From NCBI GenBank assembly GCA_018819265.1, contig JAHJQI010000029.1, positions 29,163 to 93,162 of the forward strand: a stretch of DNA of 64,000 bases, written 5' to 3'. This document shows, piece by piece, positions 1 through 7,148 of this stretch. The notes beneath the pieces were generated by a model. The model was not told the DNA's origin and did no database searches. It was given only the letters and a program-made list of their open reading frames with translations. The position numbers were made by a program, and so were the translations under genes. The stretch is from Alphaproteobacteria bacterium (lineage in GTDB: Bacteria > Pseudomonadota > Alphaproteobacteria > Rhizobiales > Hyphomicrobiaceae). Each line of letters starts with the position of its first letter. Positions within the stretch are counted from its first letter, which is position 1.

Positions 1-743
1 TGGCAGCAAGCGCCGACGCGATGGCCCGGGCATTCAAGCTTTCAAAACTGCCGACCATCGCCGTCATCATCAACTCTCCCGGCGGCTCTCCCGTCCAGTC
101 GAGCCTGATCTTCAAGCGCCTCCGGCAACTGGCCGACGAGCACGAGAAGAGGATCTATGTGTTCTGCGACGATGTCGCCGCTTCCGGCGGTTACTATCTG
201 GCCGTCGCGGGTGATGAAATCTATGCCGATGCCTGCTCGATCGTCGGCTCGATCGGCGTCATTTCGGGCGGATTTGGTTTCGTCGAGGCCCTCGACAAGC
301 TCGGCATCGAGCGCCGCATCTATACTTCGGGCACGGCAAAGAGCCAGCTCGACGCTTTCAGGCCGGAGAATCCCGAGGACATTGCCCGCCTCAAGGAGAT
401 CCTCGGCGATATCCACGATGCGTTCATCGGGGTCGTCAAGGACCGGCGTGGCGGCAGGCTGACGGCGCCGGACGCCGACATCTTTTCCGGCGCCTTCTGG
501 GCCGCCCCGAAAGCCGCCGAACTCGGACTCATCGACGGGATCACCGATATTCGCACCAAGATGCGGGAACTGCATGGCCCCAAGGTGCGCCTGAAGGTCG
601 TGCCGCTGTCGCGCGGTGGCCTTTTCTCAATGCTCCGCCGACCCGTTATGGAGTTTGGCGGCCATGCCGCCGGCACCAGCCTCGCCGATGATGTCTTGTC
701 GAGCGCGGAGGCACGTGCACTATGGTCGAGATACGGACTTTAA
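1..743 (+). CDS. S49-family (SppA-like) serine peptidase, 5' end outside window
   Basis: This is the 3' part of a signal-peptide-peptidase-type S49 protease gene, a membrane-associated Ser/Lys peptidase family. The reading frame is open to base 3, so the true start is upstream of the window; the ATG at 21 is internal. Counting from that ATG, the strand motif NSPGGS is at residues 18-23, the probable nucleophile is Ser55 in DVAASGGY, and the probable general base is Lys107 in TSGTAKS. The Ser-Lys spacing of 52 residues equals that of the catalytic pair in Bacillus SppA (Ser147/Lys199), from memory of that family. The visible 240 residues lack a transmembrane anchor, as in short alphaproteobacterial S49 proteins. 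A small membrane-protein gene follows after 7 bases. Confidence 0.9.
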   Translation, partial: AASADAMARAFKLSKLPTIAVIINSPGGSPVQSSLIFKRLRQLADEHEKRIYVFCDDVAASGGYYLAVAGDEIYADACSIVGSIGVISGGFGFVEALDKLGIERRIYTSGTAKSQLDAFRPENPEDIARLKEILGDIHDAFIGVVKDRRGGRLTAPDADIFSGAFWAAPKAAELGLIDGITDIRTKMRELHGPKVRLKVVPLSRGGLFSMLRRPVMEFGGHAAGTSLADDVLSSAEARALWSRYGL

Positions 744-750
744 TTCGACG

Positions 751-954
751 ATGAGGCGACCGCACATGCCCCCCCACATCCTGATACTCGCCGTCGTCGG
801 CGCCGGCCTCGTCGCCGGCTACCGCATGGCCTACCGCGCCATGAAGAAGCCAGCTGCCGACGCCAAGCCCGATGTCGCGCGCAACGAACCCCGCGATCTT
901 GGCGCGCTCCAATGGGACGAAGCCGCCGGCGCCTACCGCCCCCACCAGCACTGA
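751..954 (+). CDS. Small single-pass membrane protein, unknown function
   Basis: A 67-residue reading frame directly follows the S49 peptidase gene, with a 7-base gap. An alternative ATG at 766 would give 62 residues. There is one hydrophobic segment near the N-terminus (roughly residues 8-24), then a basic stretch and a hydrophilic tail that ends in a DLGALQWD / GAYRP-like motif. I recall similar tails in uncharacterised alphaproteobacterial proteins, but no function is known. Close spacing suggests co-transcription with the peptidase. The codon choice matches neighbouring genes, which supports a real gene. Confidence 0.6.
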   Translation: MRRPHMPPHILILAVVGAGLVAGYRMAYRAMKKPAADAKPDVARNEPRDLGALQWDEAAGAYRPHQH

Positions 955-985
955 GAGGTTGGTGGGAATAGACGCTTCCGGCGGG

Positions 986-1192
986 TCAGTCCTTGACCTC
1001 GAAGGTGACTTTGCAGGTCACGCGGTAGGACTCGATTTTCCCTTCCTTGCCGACCGTTGCGGAGAAATCCTGCACCCACACCGACTTGATGTTGTCGACC
1101 GACTCGGCGGCCTTGCTGACGGCCCGTTGCGCGGCGTCCTCCCATCCCTTGTCGGAGTGGGTCATTAGCTCGAGAACTTTCATGATGGCCAT
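986..1192 (-). CDS. Dodecin-family flavin-binding protein
   Basis: A 68-residue protein with the length and pattern of dodecins, small proteins that assemble as dodecamers and store or buffer flavins. The pattern seen is KVLELMTHSDKGWEDA, then AVSKAAESVDNIKSV (helix), then WVQDF and a C-terminal beta strand with YRVTCKVTFEV. The single helix wrapped by a three-stranded sheet and the Trp at residue 39 fit the family. It stands alone on the minus strand between the S49 locus and glyQ. A second in-frame ATG lies three codons in and either could be the start. Confidence 0.85.
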   Translation of the reverse strand: MAIMKVLELMTHSDKGWEDAAQRAVSKAAESVDNIKSVWVQDFSATVGKEGKIESYRVTCKVTFEVKD

Positions 1193-1367
1193 CGTCGACT
1201 CCCTTGATTGATGCGTTGCTCGGACTTGTCAGTATCTGCCCCATCTACGGCCTCGCCGTGACGGCTGCAGAATGTCTCTGATCCACCGTGTCGAAGCCGC
1301 CGCGTGACAGACGCGGACGCATGCGTATAGTGCCGCCAACGATCAATATGACCTTGAGCGAGCGCAA

Positions 1368-2576
1368 ATGGCGAAATCGACCCGTAAATCCAAATCATCG
1401 TCGGCAAGCGCTGAACAACCAGCCCCCAACAGCGGCTTGCCGAGTGTTGGGCATCAAGGAGACACCGGCTTGCCGAGTGTTGGGCATCAAGAACACACCG
1501 GCTCGCCGAGTGTTGGGCACCCCCCCAACACCGGCCTGCCGAGTGTTGGGCACCAAGAAGACACCGGCCTGCCGAGTGTTGGGCATCAAGGAGACACCGG
1601 CTCGCCGAGTGTTGCGCAGCCAACACCATCCTTACGCCCCGCCCAATCTTTCCAGGACATGATCCTGACGCTGCAGCAGTATTGGGCCGCGCGTGGCTGC
1701 GTCGTTCTCCAGCCCTACGATATGGAGGTCGGTGCCGGCACATTCCATCCCGCAACCACGCTGCGCTCGCTCGGCCCTAGAGCCTGGAAAGCTGCCTACG
1801 TGCAGCCCTCGCGCCGGCCCAAGGACGGGCGCTACGGCGAGAACCCGAACCGGCTGCAGCACTACTATCAGTTCCAGGTCATCATGAAGCCGTCGCCACC
1901 CGACATCCTGGACCTCTATCTCGGCAGTCTCGACGCCATCGGCATCGACACTTCGCTGAACGACATCCGCTTCGTCGAGGACGATTGGGAAAGCCCGACT
2001 CTCGGAGCCTGGGGGCTTGGCTGGGAAGTCTGGTGCAACGGCATGGAGGTGACGCAGTTCACCTACTTCCAGCAGGTCGGCGGATTCGATTGCCGCCCCG
2101 TGTCGGGCGAGATCACCTACGGACTGGAACGCCTCGCCATGTATGTGCAGGGCGTCGACCGCGTCTTCGACCTCAACTACAACGGCGCCTCCGGCGACGA
2201 CAAGATCACCTACGGCGATGTCTTCCTGCAGGCCGAACAGGAGTATTCCCGTTTCAACTTCGAGCACGCCAATACCGACGTTCTCCTGCAGCACTTCAAG
2301 GACGCCGAAGCCGAGTGCCAGACGTTGCTCGACAAGGGCACGGGCGGCGACAAGCACCTCCTCGCGCTGCCCGCCTACGATCAGGCGATCAAGGCGAGCC
2401 ACGTCTTCAACCTGCTCGATGCCCGCGGCGTCATCTCCGTGACCGAACGCCAGAGCTACATCCTGCGCGTGCGCGAACTCTCCAAGGCCTGTTGCGCGGC
2501 CTGGCTCAAAACCGAAGGCGGCGGCCACACGCTCCCGCTGTCCAACGAAGGCTACCCCCAGACCCACCGGCGCTGA
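1368..2576 (+). CDS. glyQ: Glycyl-tRNA synthetase alpha subunit with repeat-derived N-terminal extension
   Basis: Catalytic subunit of the bacterial alpha2beta2 glycyl-tRNA synthetase. The class II core begins near residue 93 and contains [32 protein letters not shown] and [13 protein letters not shown], all near-identical to the Escherichia coli protein as I remember it. The frame is 402 residues against about 300 for the family. The extra ~90 N-terminal residues are a Ser/Lys-rich leader followed by six 11-residue repeats of the type [11 protein letters not shown] (residues 23-88), encoded by a 33-bp palindromic DNA repeat. The next ATG in frame is Met98, which falls inside the conserved FQDMILTLQ segment, so the extension is probably translated unless a TTG inside a repeat is used. 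A weak GAGCGAG lies upstream of the ATG at 1368. Its partner glyS is 1.2 kb downstream. Confidence 0.92.
   Translation: MAKSTRKSKSSSASAEQPAPNSGLPSVGHQGDTGLPSVGHQEHTGSPSVGHPPNTGLPSVGHQEDTGLPSVGHQGDTGSPSVAQPTPSLRPAQSFQDMILTLQQYWAARGCVVLQPYDMEVGAGTFHPATTLRSLGPRAWKAAYVQPSRRPKDGRYGENPNRLQHYYQFQVIMKPSPPDILDLYLGSLDAIGIDTSLNDIRFVEDDWESPTLGAWGLGWEVWCNGMEVTQFTYFQQVGGFDCRPVSGEITYGLERLAMYVQGVDRVFDLNYNGASGDDKITYGDVFLQAEQEYSRFNFEHANTDVLLQHFKDAEAECQTLLDKGTGGDKHLLALPAYDQAIKASHVFNLLDARGVISVTERQSYILRVRELSKACCAAWLKTEGGGHTLPLSNEGYPQTHRR
1426..1620. repeat. Six tandem 33-bp palindromic units inside glyQ
   Basis: Six units with a period of 33 bases lie in the 5' part of glyQ. The best-formed unit, 1526-1548, is 23 nt long with CAACA at the left, TGTTG at the right and a GGCCTGCC-like core. 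The other units vary at CTTG/CTCG/CCTG in the core and in the spacer (GGGCATCAAGGAGA type). Because 33 is a multiple of three, every unit translates in the same frame. The same 23-nt palindrome design occurs at 11817-11912 and 31978-32036. Confidence 0.9.
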
Positions 2577-2630
2577 GACGGCTCGAACAAATATCGATTG
2601 AAGAAAAACACAGCACGCGAGCGACCGGAC

Positions 2631-2876
2631 ATGGACAATCTACTCGACCCACGCTTCCTCGGCGAAGCCGCCCTGATCATGATCGGCGCCATCGTCCTGG
2701 GCTTTATTGTTTCCCGCTTCTGGCCAAAGGCCGCGAACCCGAAGCTGTTTGGCGCACTCGCCACCTTCGCGGTTGTCGCCGGGCTCAGCTATCTCGGCAA
2801 TGCCGCCGCCGGATTGGCCCTGGTCGTCCTCATCGTAATGGCGATCCTGCTCGTCATACTGGGCTTCGCGTTTTAG
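2631..2876 (+). CDS. Small two-TM membrane protein, unknown function
   Basis: An 81-residue protein starts at the ATG at 2631, 54 bases after glyQ. A TTG at 2598 would give 92 residues but adds a non-hydrophobic, poorly supported leader. The protein starts MDNLLDPRFLGEAAL, then has hydrophobic segments at about residues 10-27 and 35-80, the second long enough for two passes, so two or three membrane spans are likely. I do not recognise a named family. Position between glyQ and glyS suggests it belongs to the same transcript, but there is no functional link visible. Confidence 0.65.
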   Translation: MDNLLDPRFLGEAALIMIGAIVLGFIVSRFWPKAANPKLFGALATFAVVAGLSYLGNAAAGLALVVLIVMAILLVILGFAF

Positions 2877-3212
2877 CTCACCGCCCCAGCACGGCAATTG
2901 CAGCTACAAACGCAAATCGTGACATTTCTACCGCTCCCACCCGGACTTCTTCGACCCAGGTCAGGATGCCGCAGAACGCTGATTTGCCGGTTAAATCAAT
3001 AGCTTCGAATTTAACTATTCGACCACATAGCGCGTACGTCGCGTTTGCGCAGTGCGAAAGCGCCCAGGCTGTGCCAAACCGATGTCGGAAATGCCTGATT
3101 AAAGATTCGGACAACCGGGTCCCCAAGCCATTGGCGCGCGGCACCCATCCGACCCGACATGCGGTTCCCGCCAGGGACCGCGAGCCGTAAACCGCTATCA
3201 AGGAGGTGGGCA
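2877..3212. other. Intergenic region, no convincing gene
   Basis: About 336 bases with locally lower GC than the flanks. It holds a short inverted repeat, GTTAAAT at 2990-2996 and ATTTAAC at 3009-3015, separated by 12 bases, which could be an operator but is unassigned. No open frame with a plausible ribosome binding site is seen; a 130-residue minus-strand frame lacks coding character. The downstream end carries the strong AGGAGG site of the next gene. Confidence 0.5.
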
Positions 3213-3509
3213 GTGAACCACTGGATTGGAATTGCGATTGCCGTCGTCCCGCTGCTGCTGATCGCGGCACTGTTCCTGAAACGCCCGGTGTGGTGGTTCC
3301 TCGTCGTCTTGACCGGCGCCGGCCTCGGCTACCTGCACACGACCGGCGCCACGGTCGAAATCGGCAACATGGTCCTCACCGAGGTCAACAAGATCTATCA
3401 AACCGGCATCGAGCCGGAAGGCATGGCCGCACCTGCCGCCACCGAACCGGCACCTGCATCAACGGACTCCGGCTCCGGCGGACCGGTGAGGACCGTCCCG
3501 GCCCAATAA
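3213..3509 (+). CDS. Small two-TM membrane protein, GTG start
   Basis: A 98-residue protein whose start is decided by a perfect AGGAGG at 3201-3206 seven bases before the GTG at 3213. Earlier in-frame starts (for example 3159) lack such a site. Two hydrophobic segments lie at about residues 4-22 and 26-44, followed by a hydrophilic, Ala/Pro/Ser-rich C-terminal tail with no cysteines. No family is recognised. It is the last gene before the palindrome cluster that precedes glyS. Confidence 0.7.
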   Translation: MNHWIGIAIAVVPLLLIAALFLKRPVWWFLVVLTGAGLGYLHTTGATVEIGNMVLTEVNKIYQTGIEPEGMAAPAATEPAPASTDSGSGGPVRTVPAQ

Positions 3510-3546
3510 CCGACTTCAAGGACTGGCGCGAAGTGGCTGGAGCGGG

Positions 3547-3621
3547 CTAGTGGCCCGTCGCGCCAAAATCGCATCATAGCCGCAACCTCGTCCGATTTTG
3601 GCGCGACATCAGGGCCACTAG
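3547..3621. repeat. Large inverted repeat 1 upstream of glyS
   Basis: Left arm 3547-3571 and right arm 3593-3621 are complementary over 25 bp, interrupted only by a 4-nt bulge (TGAT side) in the right arm. The loop is 21 nt. Each end is CTAG: the arm reads CTAGTGGCCC, then GTCGCGCCAAAATCG. It could fold as a long hairpin in RNA but has no following T-run, so it is a poor terminator. Confidence 0.85.
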
Positions 3622-3633
3622 CAACATCATTGG

Positions 3634-3713
3634 CTTAGTGAGGCGTTTATCGCGCCTTAGTTGACTCAAACCTCGCCGCACCATCGGTCAACTAAGGCGC
3701 GACGCCTCACTAG
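3634..3713. repeat. Large inverted repeat 2 upstream of glyS
   Basis: Left arm 3634-3664 and right arm 3688-3713 pair over about 26 bp with a 4-nt bulge (TTTA) in the left arm, next to the segment TCGCGCC. The overall design (TAGTG-, GC-rich block, 4-nt bulge, TCGCGCC-) matches inverted repeat 1, so the two are members of one family. The right end again is CTAG, shared with the next element. Confidence 0.85.
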
Positions 3714-3764
3714 AGCAACATCCGAGAGCGAAAAGCGATCGCGTATGGTCGGATGATGTTCTAG
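3710..3764. repeat. Inverted repeat 3 upstream of glyS (CTAGA..CATCCGA type)
   Basis: The outer arms CTAGAGCAACATCCGA (3710-3725) and its partner on the other strand ending at 3764 agree at 14 of 16 positions. The centre holds GCGATCGC. It resembles the CTAGAGCATGATC-type palindromes that I recall as common between genes in Rhizobiales. A related copy lies at 36957-37017 downstream of ctaE. Confidence 0.7.
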
Positions 3765-3803
3765 AACGGGGCTCCCAATCAACGGAGACCAAAAAGCCCG
3801 CCC

Positions 3804-6083
3804 ATGCCCCAGCTTCTCATTGAACTCCTGTCCGAAGAAATCCCGGCGCGCATGCAGGCGCGCGCGGCGCAAGACCTGCTGCGCCTTGTCAGCGAGGGAT
3901 TGAAGGCCGGCGGGCTGGAGATCGGCGAAGGCCAGGCGTTCGTGACGCCCCGCCGCCTCGCCGTCGTCATCGAAGACTTGCCCGCGATGTCGCCGGCGAT
4001 CTCGGATGAGCGCAAAGGCCCCCGCGTCGGTTCGCCTGAAAAAGCCATCGAAGGTTTCCTGCGCGGCGCCGGCTTGAAGTCCATTGAGGAAGCCGAAGTC
4101 GTTTCCGACCCCAAGAAGGGCGACTTCTACCTTGCCAAGATCGACAAGCCGGGCCGTCCCGCGCCCGAGATCGTCGCCGAGGTCGTGCCCGATGTCGCCG
4201 CGAATTTCCCCTGGCCGAAGTCGATGCGCTGGGGATCTGGCGATTTCCAATGGGTGCGTCCATTGCAATCGGTGTTGTGCATCTTCGACGGCGAGGTCGT
4301 CCCCTTCGAGATCGCCGGCATCAGGTCAAGCAATACGACGACCGGCCATCGTTTCCACGGAAAAGAAACGTTCGCTGTCAAGGATTTCGAGGACTACGGC
4401 CGCAAGCTGCTGGCCGCAAAGGTGCTGCTGCCGGCGTCCGAGCGCGCCGCAGCGATTGCCGAGGATGCCGGCGAACTGGCCAAGGCCGCCCGCCTCGAAC
4501 TCGTCGACGACGAAGCGCTCGTCAACGAGAACGCCGGCCTCACCGAATGGCCGGTCGCCCTCATCGGCACCTTCGACAGGCAATTTCTCGAAGTCCCGCC
4601 CGAGTGCCTCATCACCTCGATGAAGGCTCACCAGAAATGCTTCTCGCTGCGCAATCCGACGACGAAGTCGCTGGCCAACAGCTTTATCCTCGTTTCGAAC
4701 CTGATCGCCGCCGATGACGGCAAGGAGATCATCGCCGGCAACGAGAAGGTCATCCGCGCGCGCCTGTCGGATGCGAAGTTCTTCTGGGACCAGGATTTGA
4801 AGCGCACGCTCGATGAAATGGAAAGCGATCTCGACGGCATCACCTTCCACGCCAAGCTCGGCAGTCAGAAGGATCGCGTCGAGCGCATCGCGGAGCTGGC
4901 CTTCCAGATCGCCGGCGCCGTCGATGCGAACCCCGAGGACGCCCGCCGCGCCGCCCAGCTCTGCAAGGCCGATCTGGTTTCCCAGATGGTCGGCGAGTTC
5001 CCCGAGTTGCAGGGCCTCATGGGGAAATATTACGCGCTGAAAAGCGGCACGAAAGCGGAGATCGCGCGCGCCATCGAGCTGCACTACAAGCCGAAAGGCC
5101 CGTCCGACACCGTGCCCCTGGAAGACGAGGGCGATCAGGTCGCGATTGCCGTTGCCCTTGCCGACAAGCTCGACACCCTCGTCGGCTTCTGGGCCATCGA
5201 CGAAAAGCCGACCGGCTCCGGCGACCCTTACCAGCTCCGCCGCGCCGCCTTGGGGGTCATCCGGATTCTGCTGGAGAATGATTTGCGATTGGGCCTTCTA
5301 AGGAAGATCCAGCTCGCATATGACGAACTTAGAAGGCATGCGAATAACAAGTTCAATCTCTTTTGGCTTACTAAAGAACAGGACGGAAAGACAATCGAGG
5401 GTAAATTCTCTAGCGTTTGGGACCATAAAAGAGAAAAGGAATTGACACACATATGGTGTCTGAACGTAGACAACCCTGACGAATTTATCTCGGGGTCCAG
5501 GAAACGTGGCGATCTGGATCTAATCAAAGTAATCTTTCGTGCCGAACGCCAGCAAAGCAAAAACCTCCTCGCCTTCTTCGCCGACCGCCTCAAGGTGCAC
5601 CTGCGCGAAAGCGGCAAGCGTCACGACCTCATCGATGCTGTGTTTGCCCTTCCGGGCCAGGATGACATCGCGCTCATCGTCAAGCGCGTCGAAGCGCTCT
5701 CCGGATTCCTCGAAACTGACGACGGCGCCAACCTGCTGGCCGGCGTCAAGCGTGCCACGAATATCCTCGCCATCGAGGAGAAGAAGGACAAGTTGACCTA
5801 CGACGGCGAACCGTCCGGCCCGCTGATGCAGGAACCCGCCGAACGCGCGCTCGCCGCCGCAATCGCCAAGGTCAAGTTCGACACGCAGGCCGCCATCAAC
5901 GTTGAGAACTTCGAAGGCGCCATGCGCGCACTCGCCGAACTTCGCGAACCCGTCGACAAGTTCTTCGAGGACGTCATCGTCAACGACGAAGAAAAATCCC
6001 TCCGCGAAAACCGCCTCAAGCTCCTCGCCGAAATCCGCACCGCCACCTTGAACGTCGCCGATTTCTCCAGGATCGCAGGCTGA
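3804..6083 (+). CDS. glyS: Glycyl-tRNA synthetase beta subunit with AT-rich internal expansion
   Basis: Tetramer partner of GlyQ, needed for tRNA(Gly) binding and for activity. The N-terminal ELLSEEIPARMQ, the segment MRWGSGDFQWVRPL, FHGKE, and the C-terminal helical (DALR-like) part with AALAELREPVDKFFEDVIVN are all family hallmarks. Length is 759 residues against about 690 in E. coli. Most of the surplus is one stretch, about residues 500-585, between LLENDLRLGLL and LLAFFADRLKV. This stretch is encoded by AT-rich DNA: I count 47 G/C in the 120 bases 5341-5460, against 39 of 60 in 5581-5640. It is also rich in codons such as AGA, AGG, ATA and CTA that are rare in the rest of the gene. The frame stays open throughout, so the gene is likely functional. 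Confidence 0.96.
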   Translation: MPQLLIELLSEEIPARMQARAAQDLLRLVSEGLKAGGLEIGEGQAFVTPRRLAVVIEDLPAMSPAISDERKGPRVGSPEKAIEGFLRGAGLKSIEEAEVVSDPKKGDFYLAKIDKPGRPAPEIVAEVVPDVAANFPWPKSMRWGSGDFQWVRPLQSVLCIFDGEVVPFEIAGIRSSNTTTGHRFHGKETFAVKDFEDYGRKLLAAKVLLPASERAAAIAEDAGELAKAARLELVDDEALVNENAGLTEWPVALIGTFDRQFLEVPPECLITSMKAHQKCFSLRNPTTKSLANSFILVSNLIAADDGKEIIAGNEKVIRARLSDAKFFWDQDLKRTLDEMESDLDGITFHAKLGSQKDRVERIAELAFQIAGAVDANPEDARRAAQLCKADLVSQMVGEFPELQGLMGKYYALKSGTKAEIARAIELHYKPKGPSDTVPLEDEGDQVAIAVALADKLDTLVGFWAIDEKPTGSGDPYQLRRAALGVIRILLENDLRLGLLRKIQLAYDELRRHANNKFNLFWLTKEQDGKTIEGKFSSVWDHKREKELTHIWCLNVDNPDEFISGSRKRGDLDLIKVIFRAERQQSKNLLAFFADRLKVHLRESGKRHDLIDAVFALPGQDDIALIVKRVEALSGFLETDDGANLLAGVKRATNILAIEEKKDKLTYDGEPSGPLMQEPAERALAAAIAKVKFDTQAAINVENFEGAMRALAELREPVDKFFEDVIVNDEEKSLRENRLKLLAEIRTATLNVADFSRIAG

Positions 6084-6172
6084 TCGTATCTCGCGCGAAC
6101 GGTTAACACCCGACGCAGCGCGTATACGATCCCCTGCTACACGGAAATATGCCGATCAGGGGCGGCGGGAAA

Positions 6173-6373
6173 ATGGCAACCAATAGTCGAAAACTTCTAA
6201 GCAGACGCATGGACAACGGCTGGGAGCTTGCCCGTATGCGCGGCGATCATCACGCCTTGAAACACGCCGATATCGCAGAACTCGTCTCGCTGCCCCATCC
6301 CAAGAAGGACTTGCCGACTGGCTTGGTGAGGCGCATCTATGGTATTGCTGGTTGGGATCCAAAGGCTGACTGA
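6173..6373 (+). CDS. hicA: HicA-family mRNA interferase toxin
   Basis: A 66-residue dsRBD-like HicA toxin, which cleaves mRNA when free of its antitoxin. Visible family features are NSRKLLSRRMDNGWELARMRGDHHALKH, with the catalytic-type His in GDHH (GSHH in many members), then LVSLPHPKKDLPTGLVRRI. The ATG at 6173 was chosen over 6149 because it gives the usual length and starts right at the family consensus. Its TGA overlaps the ATG of the following hicB by one base, the usual translational coupling. A possible promoter (GTTAAC, 17-base spacer, TACGAT) lies just upstream at about 6102-6130, not verified. Confidence 0.88.
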   Translation: MATNSRKLLSRRMDNGWELARMRGDHHALKHADIAELVSLPHPKKDLPTGLVRRIYGIAGWDPKAD

Positions 6374-6660
6374 TGCGAACCTATTTTGCAATCGTTCACA
6401 AAGACCCCGAAAGTGCATACGGTCTCGAATTCCCGGATCTGCCAGGTTGCTTCGGCGCCGGTGACACGTTCGAGGCGGCCGTGGCGAACGCGCGCAATGC
6501 TTTGCTCCAACACCTGGAAACTGCCGCCGAACTAGGGAGAACCATTCCGAGTGTGCGAACGTTTGAAGCGCTGATGTCCGATCCGGATATCAGGGCATTG
6601 GCCGTCAACCGCCCGTTGGTGGGGATTTCGCTTTCCGAAGAACTTGTCGCGGGCGAGTGA
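6373..6660 (+). CDS. hicB: HicB-family antitoxin, short form
   Basis: The antitoxin partner of HicA. The N-terminal partial RNase-H-like fold is clear: YFAIVHKDPESAYGLEFPDLPGCFGAGDTFEAAVANARNAL, where the FPDLPGC segment is the family signature. It is 95 residues long. After the fold only about 45 residues remain and they show no obvious ribbon-helix-helix or helix-turn-helix, which many HicB proteins use to repress their own operon. It could use a non-canonical C-terminus or rely on the HicA-HicB complex for DNA binding. It starts at the ATG that overlaps the hicA stop codon. Confidence 0.85.
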   Translation: MRTYFAIVHKDPESAYGLEFPDLPGCFGAGDTFEAAVANARNALLQHLETAAELGRTIPSVRTFEALMSDPDIRALAVNRPLVGISLSEELVAGE

Positions 6661-7148
6661 ACCAGTCACCAGCTTCTTGTGACCGCACATCAGCGCTGCC
6701 ACCTCCCGGTCGCCGGCTTCCCAGGTTGCAGCGTGACACCGGCCAACTCACCCACAACGTCATGGCCGGATCCGATCCGGCCATCCAGGCACGCCGCCGT
6801 CAATAGCCGCCATGCCCACCTGCCGTCATCCCGCCGAAGGGCGGGATCCGGTCGCGTCGCAGTGAACCGAATACTGTCGGTGCCAGGTGCGAGCTTGCTG
6901 GTTCGAGCCGTTGGCGTCGAATCGGACCGGGTGTTACTGAACCACAGCCAGGACAGATCCCCGCCTGCGCGGGGATGACGAATGAGGCTTGTGCAGTCTC
7001 CCGCCAGACCCGCCGCCACCAAAGAGCTATACGGCACGTCATCATGGAACCTCCGCCTCCCTGCCGAGTTGCCCTTCCCGCGGCAGGCCGATGACGCTCC
7101 GCTTCGACTGACGGCAATTTCGGCGGTTGACACTGGGGGAAGCGCTCC
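6661..7148. other. Intergenic region between hicB and the FNT gene, holding a repeat pair
   Basis: No gene is supported here. The stretch holds one head-to-head pair of palindromic repeats (see 6824-6980). A minus-strand open frame of several hundred codons crosses the area, but part of its translation (VIPAQAGI / HPRAGGD type) is the well-known artefact peptide of this repeat family and it runs antisense to the FNT gene. The GGGGGAAG just before 7149 is the ribosome binding site of the FNT gene. Confidence 0.6.
6824..6980. repeat. Head-to-head pair of REP-like palindromes, left of FNT gene
   Basis: A forward unit at 6824-6850 (GTCATCCCGCC-gaa-GGGCGGGATCC) and an inverted unit at 6956-6980 (GATCCCCGCC-tgc-GCGGGGATGAC) are separated by about 105 bases. 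Each is itself a hairpin. The CCCCGCG/CGCGGGG plus GATCC ends are the common proteobacterial intergenic repeat that encodes the VIPAQAGI peptide when misread as protein. Confidence 0.85.

Noticed and set aside
1426..1620. Possible CRISPR array (tandem repeats at regular spacing)
   Set aside because: The repeats are contiguous 33-bp units without unique spacers, are palindromic, and lie inside the glyQ reading frame; there are no cas genes.
2598..2630. TTG start at 2598 for the membrane protein after glyQ
   Set aside because: The added 11 residues are polar, no ribosome site is seen, and the ATG at 2631 starts next to the first hydrophobic segment.
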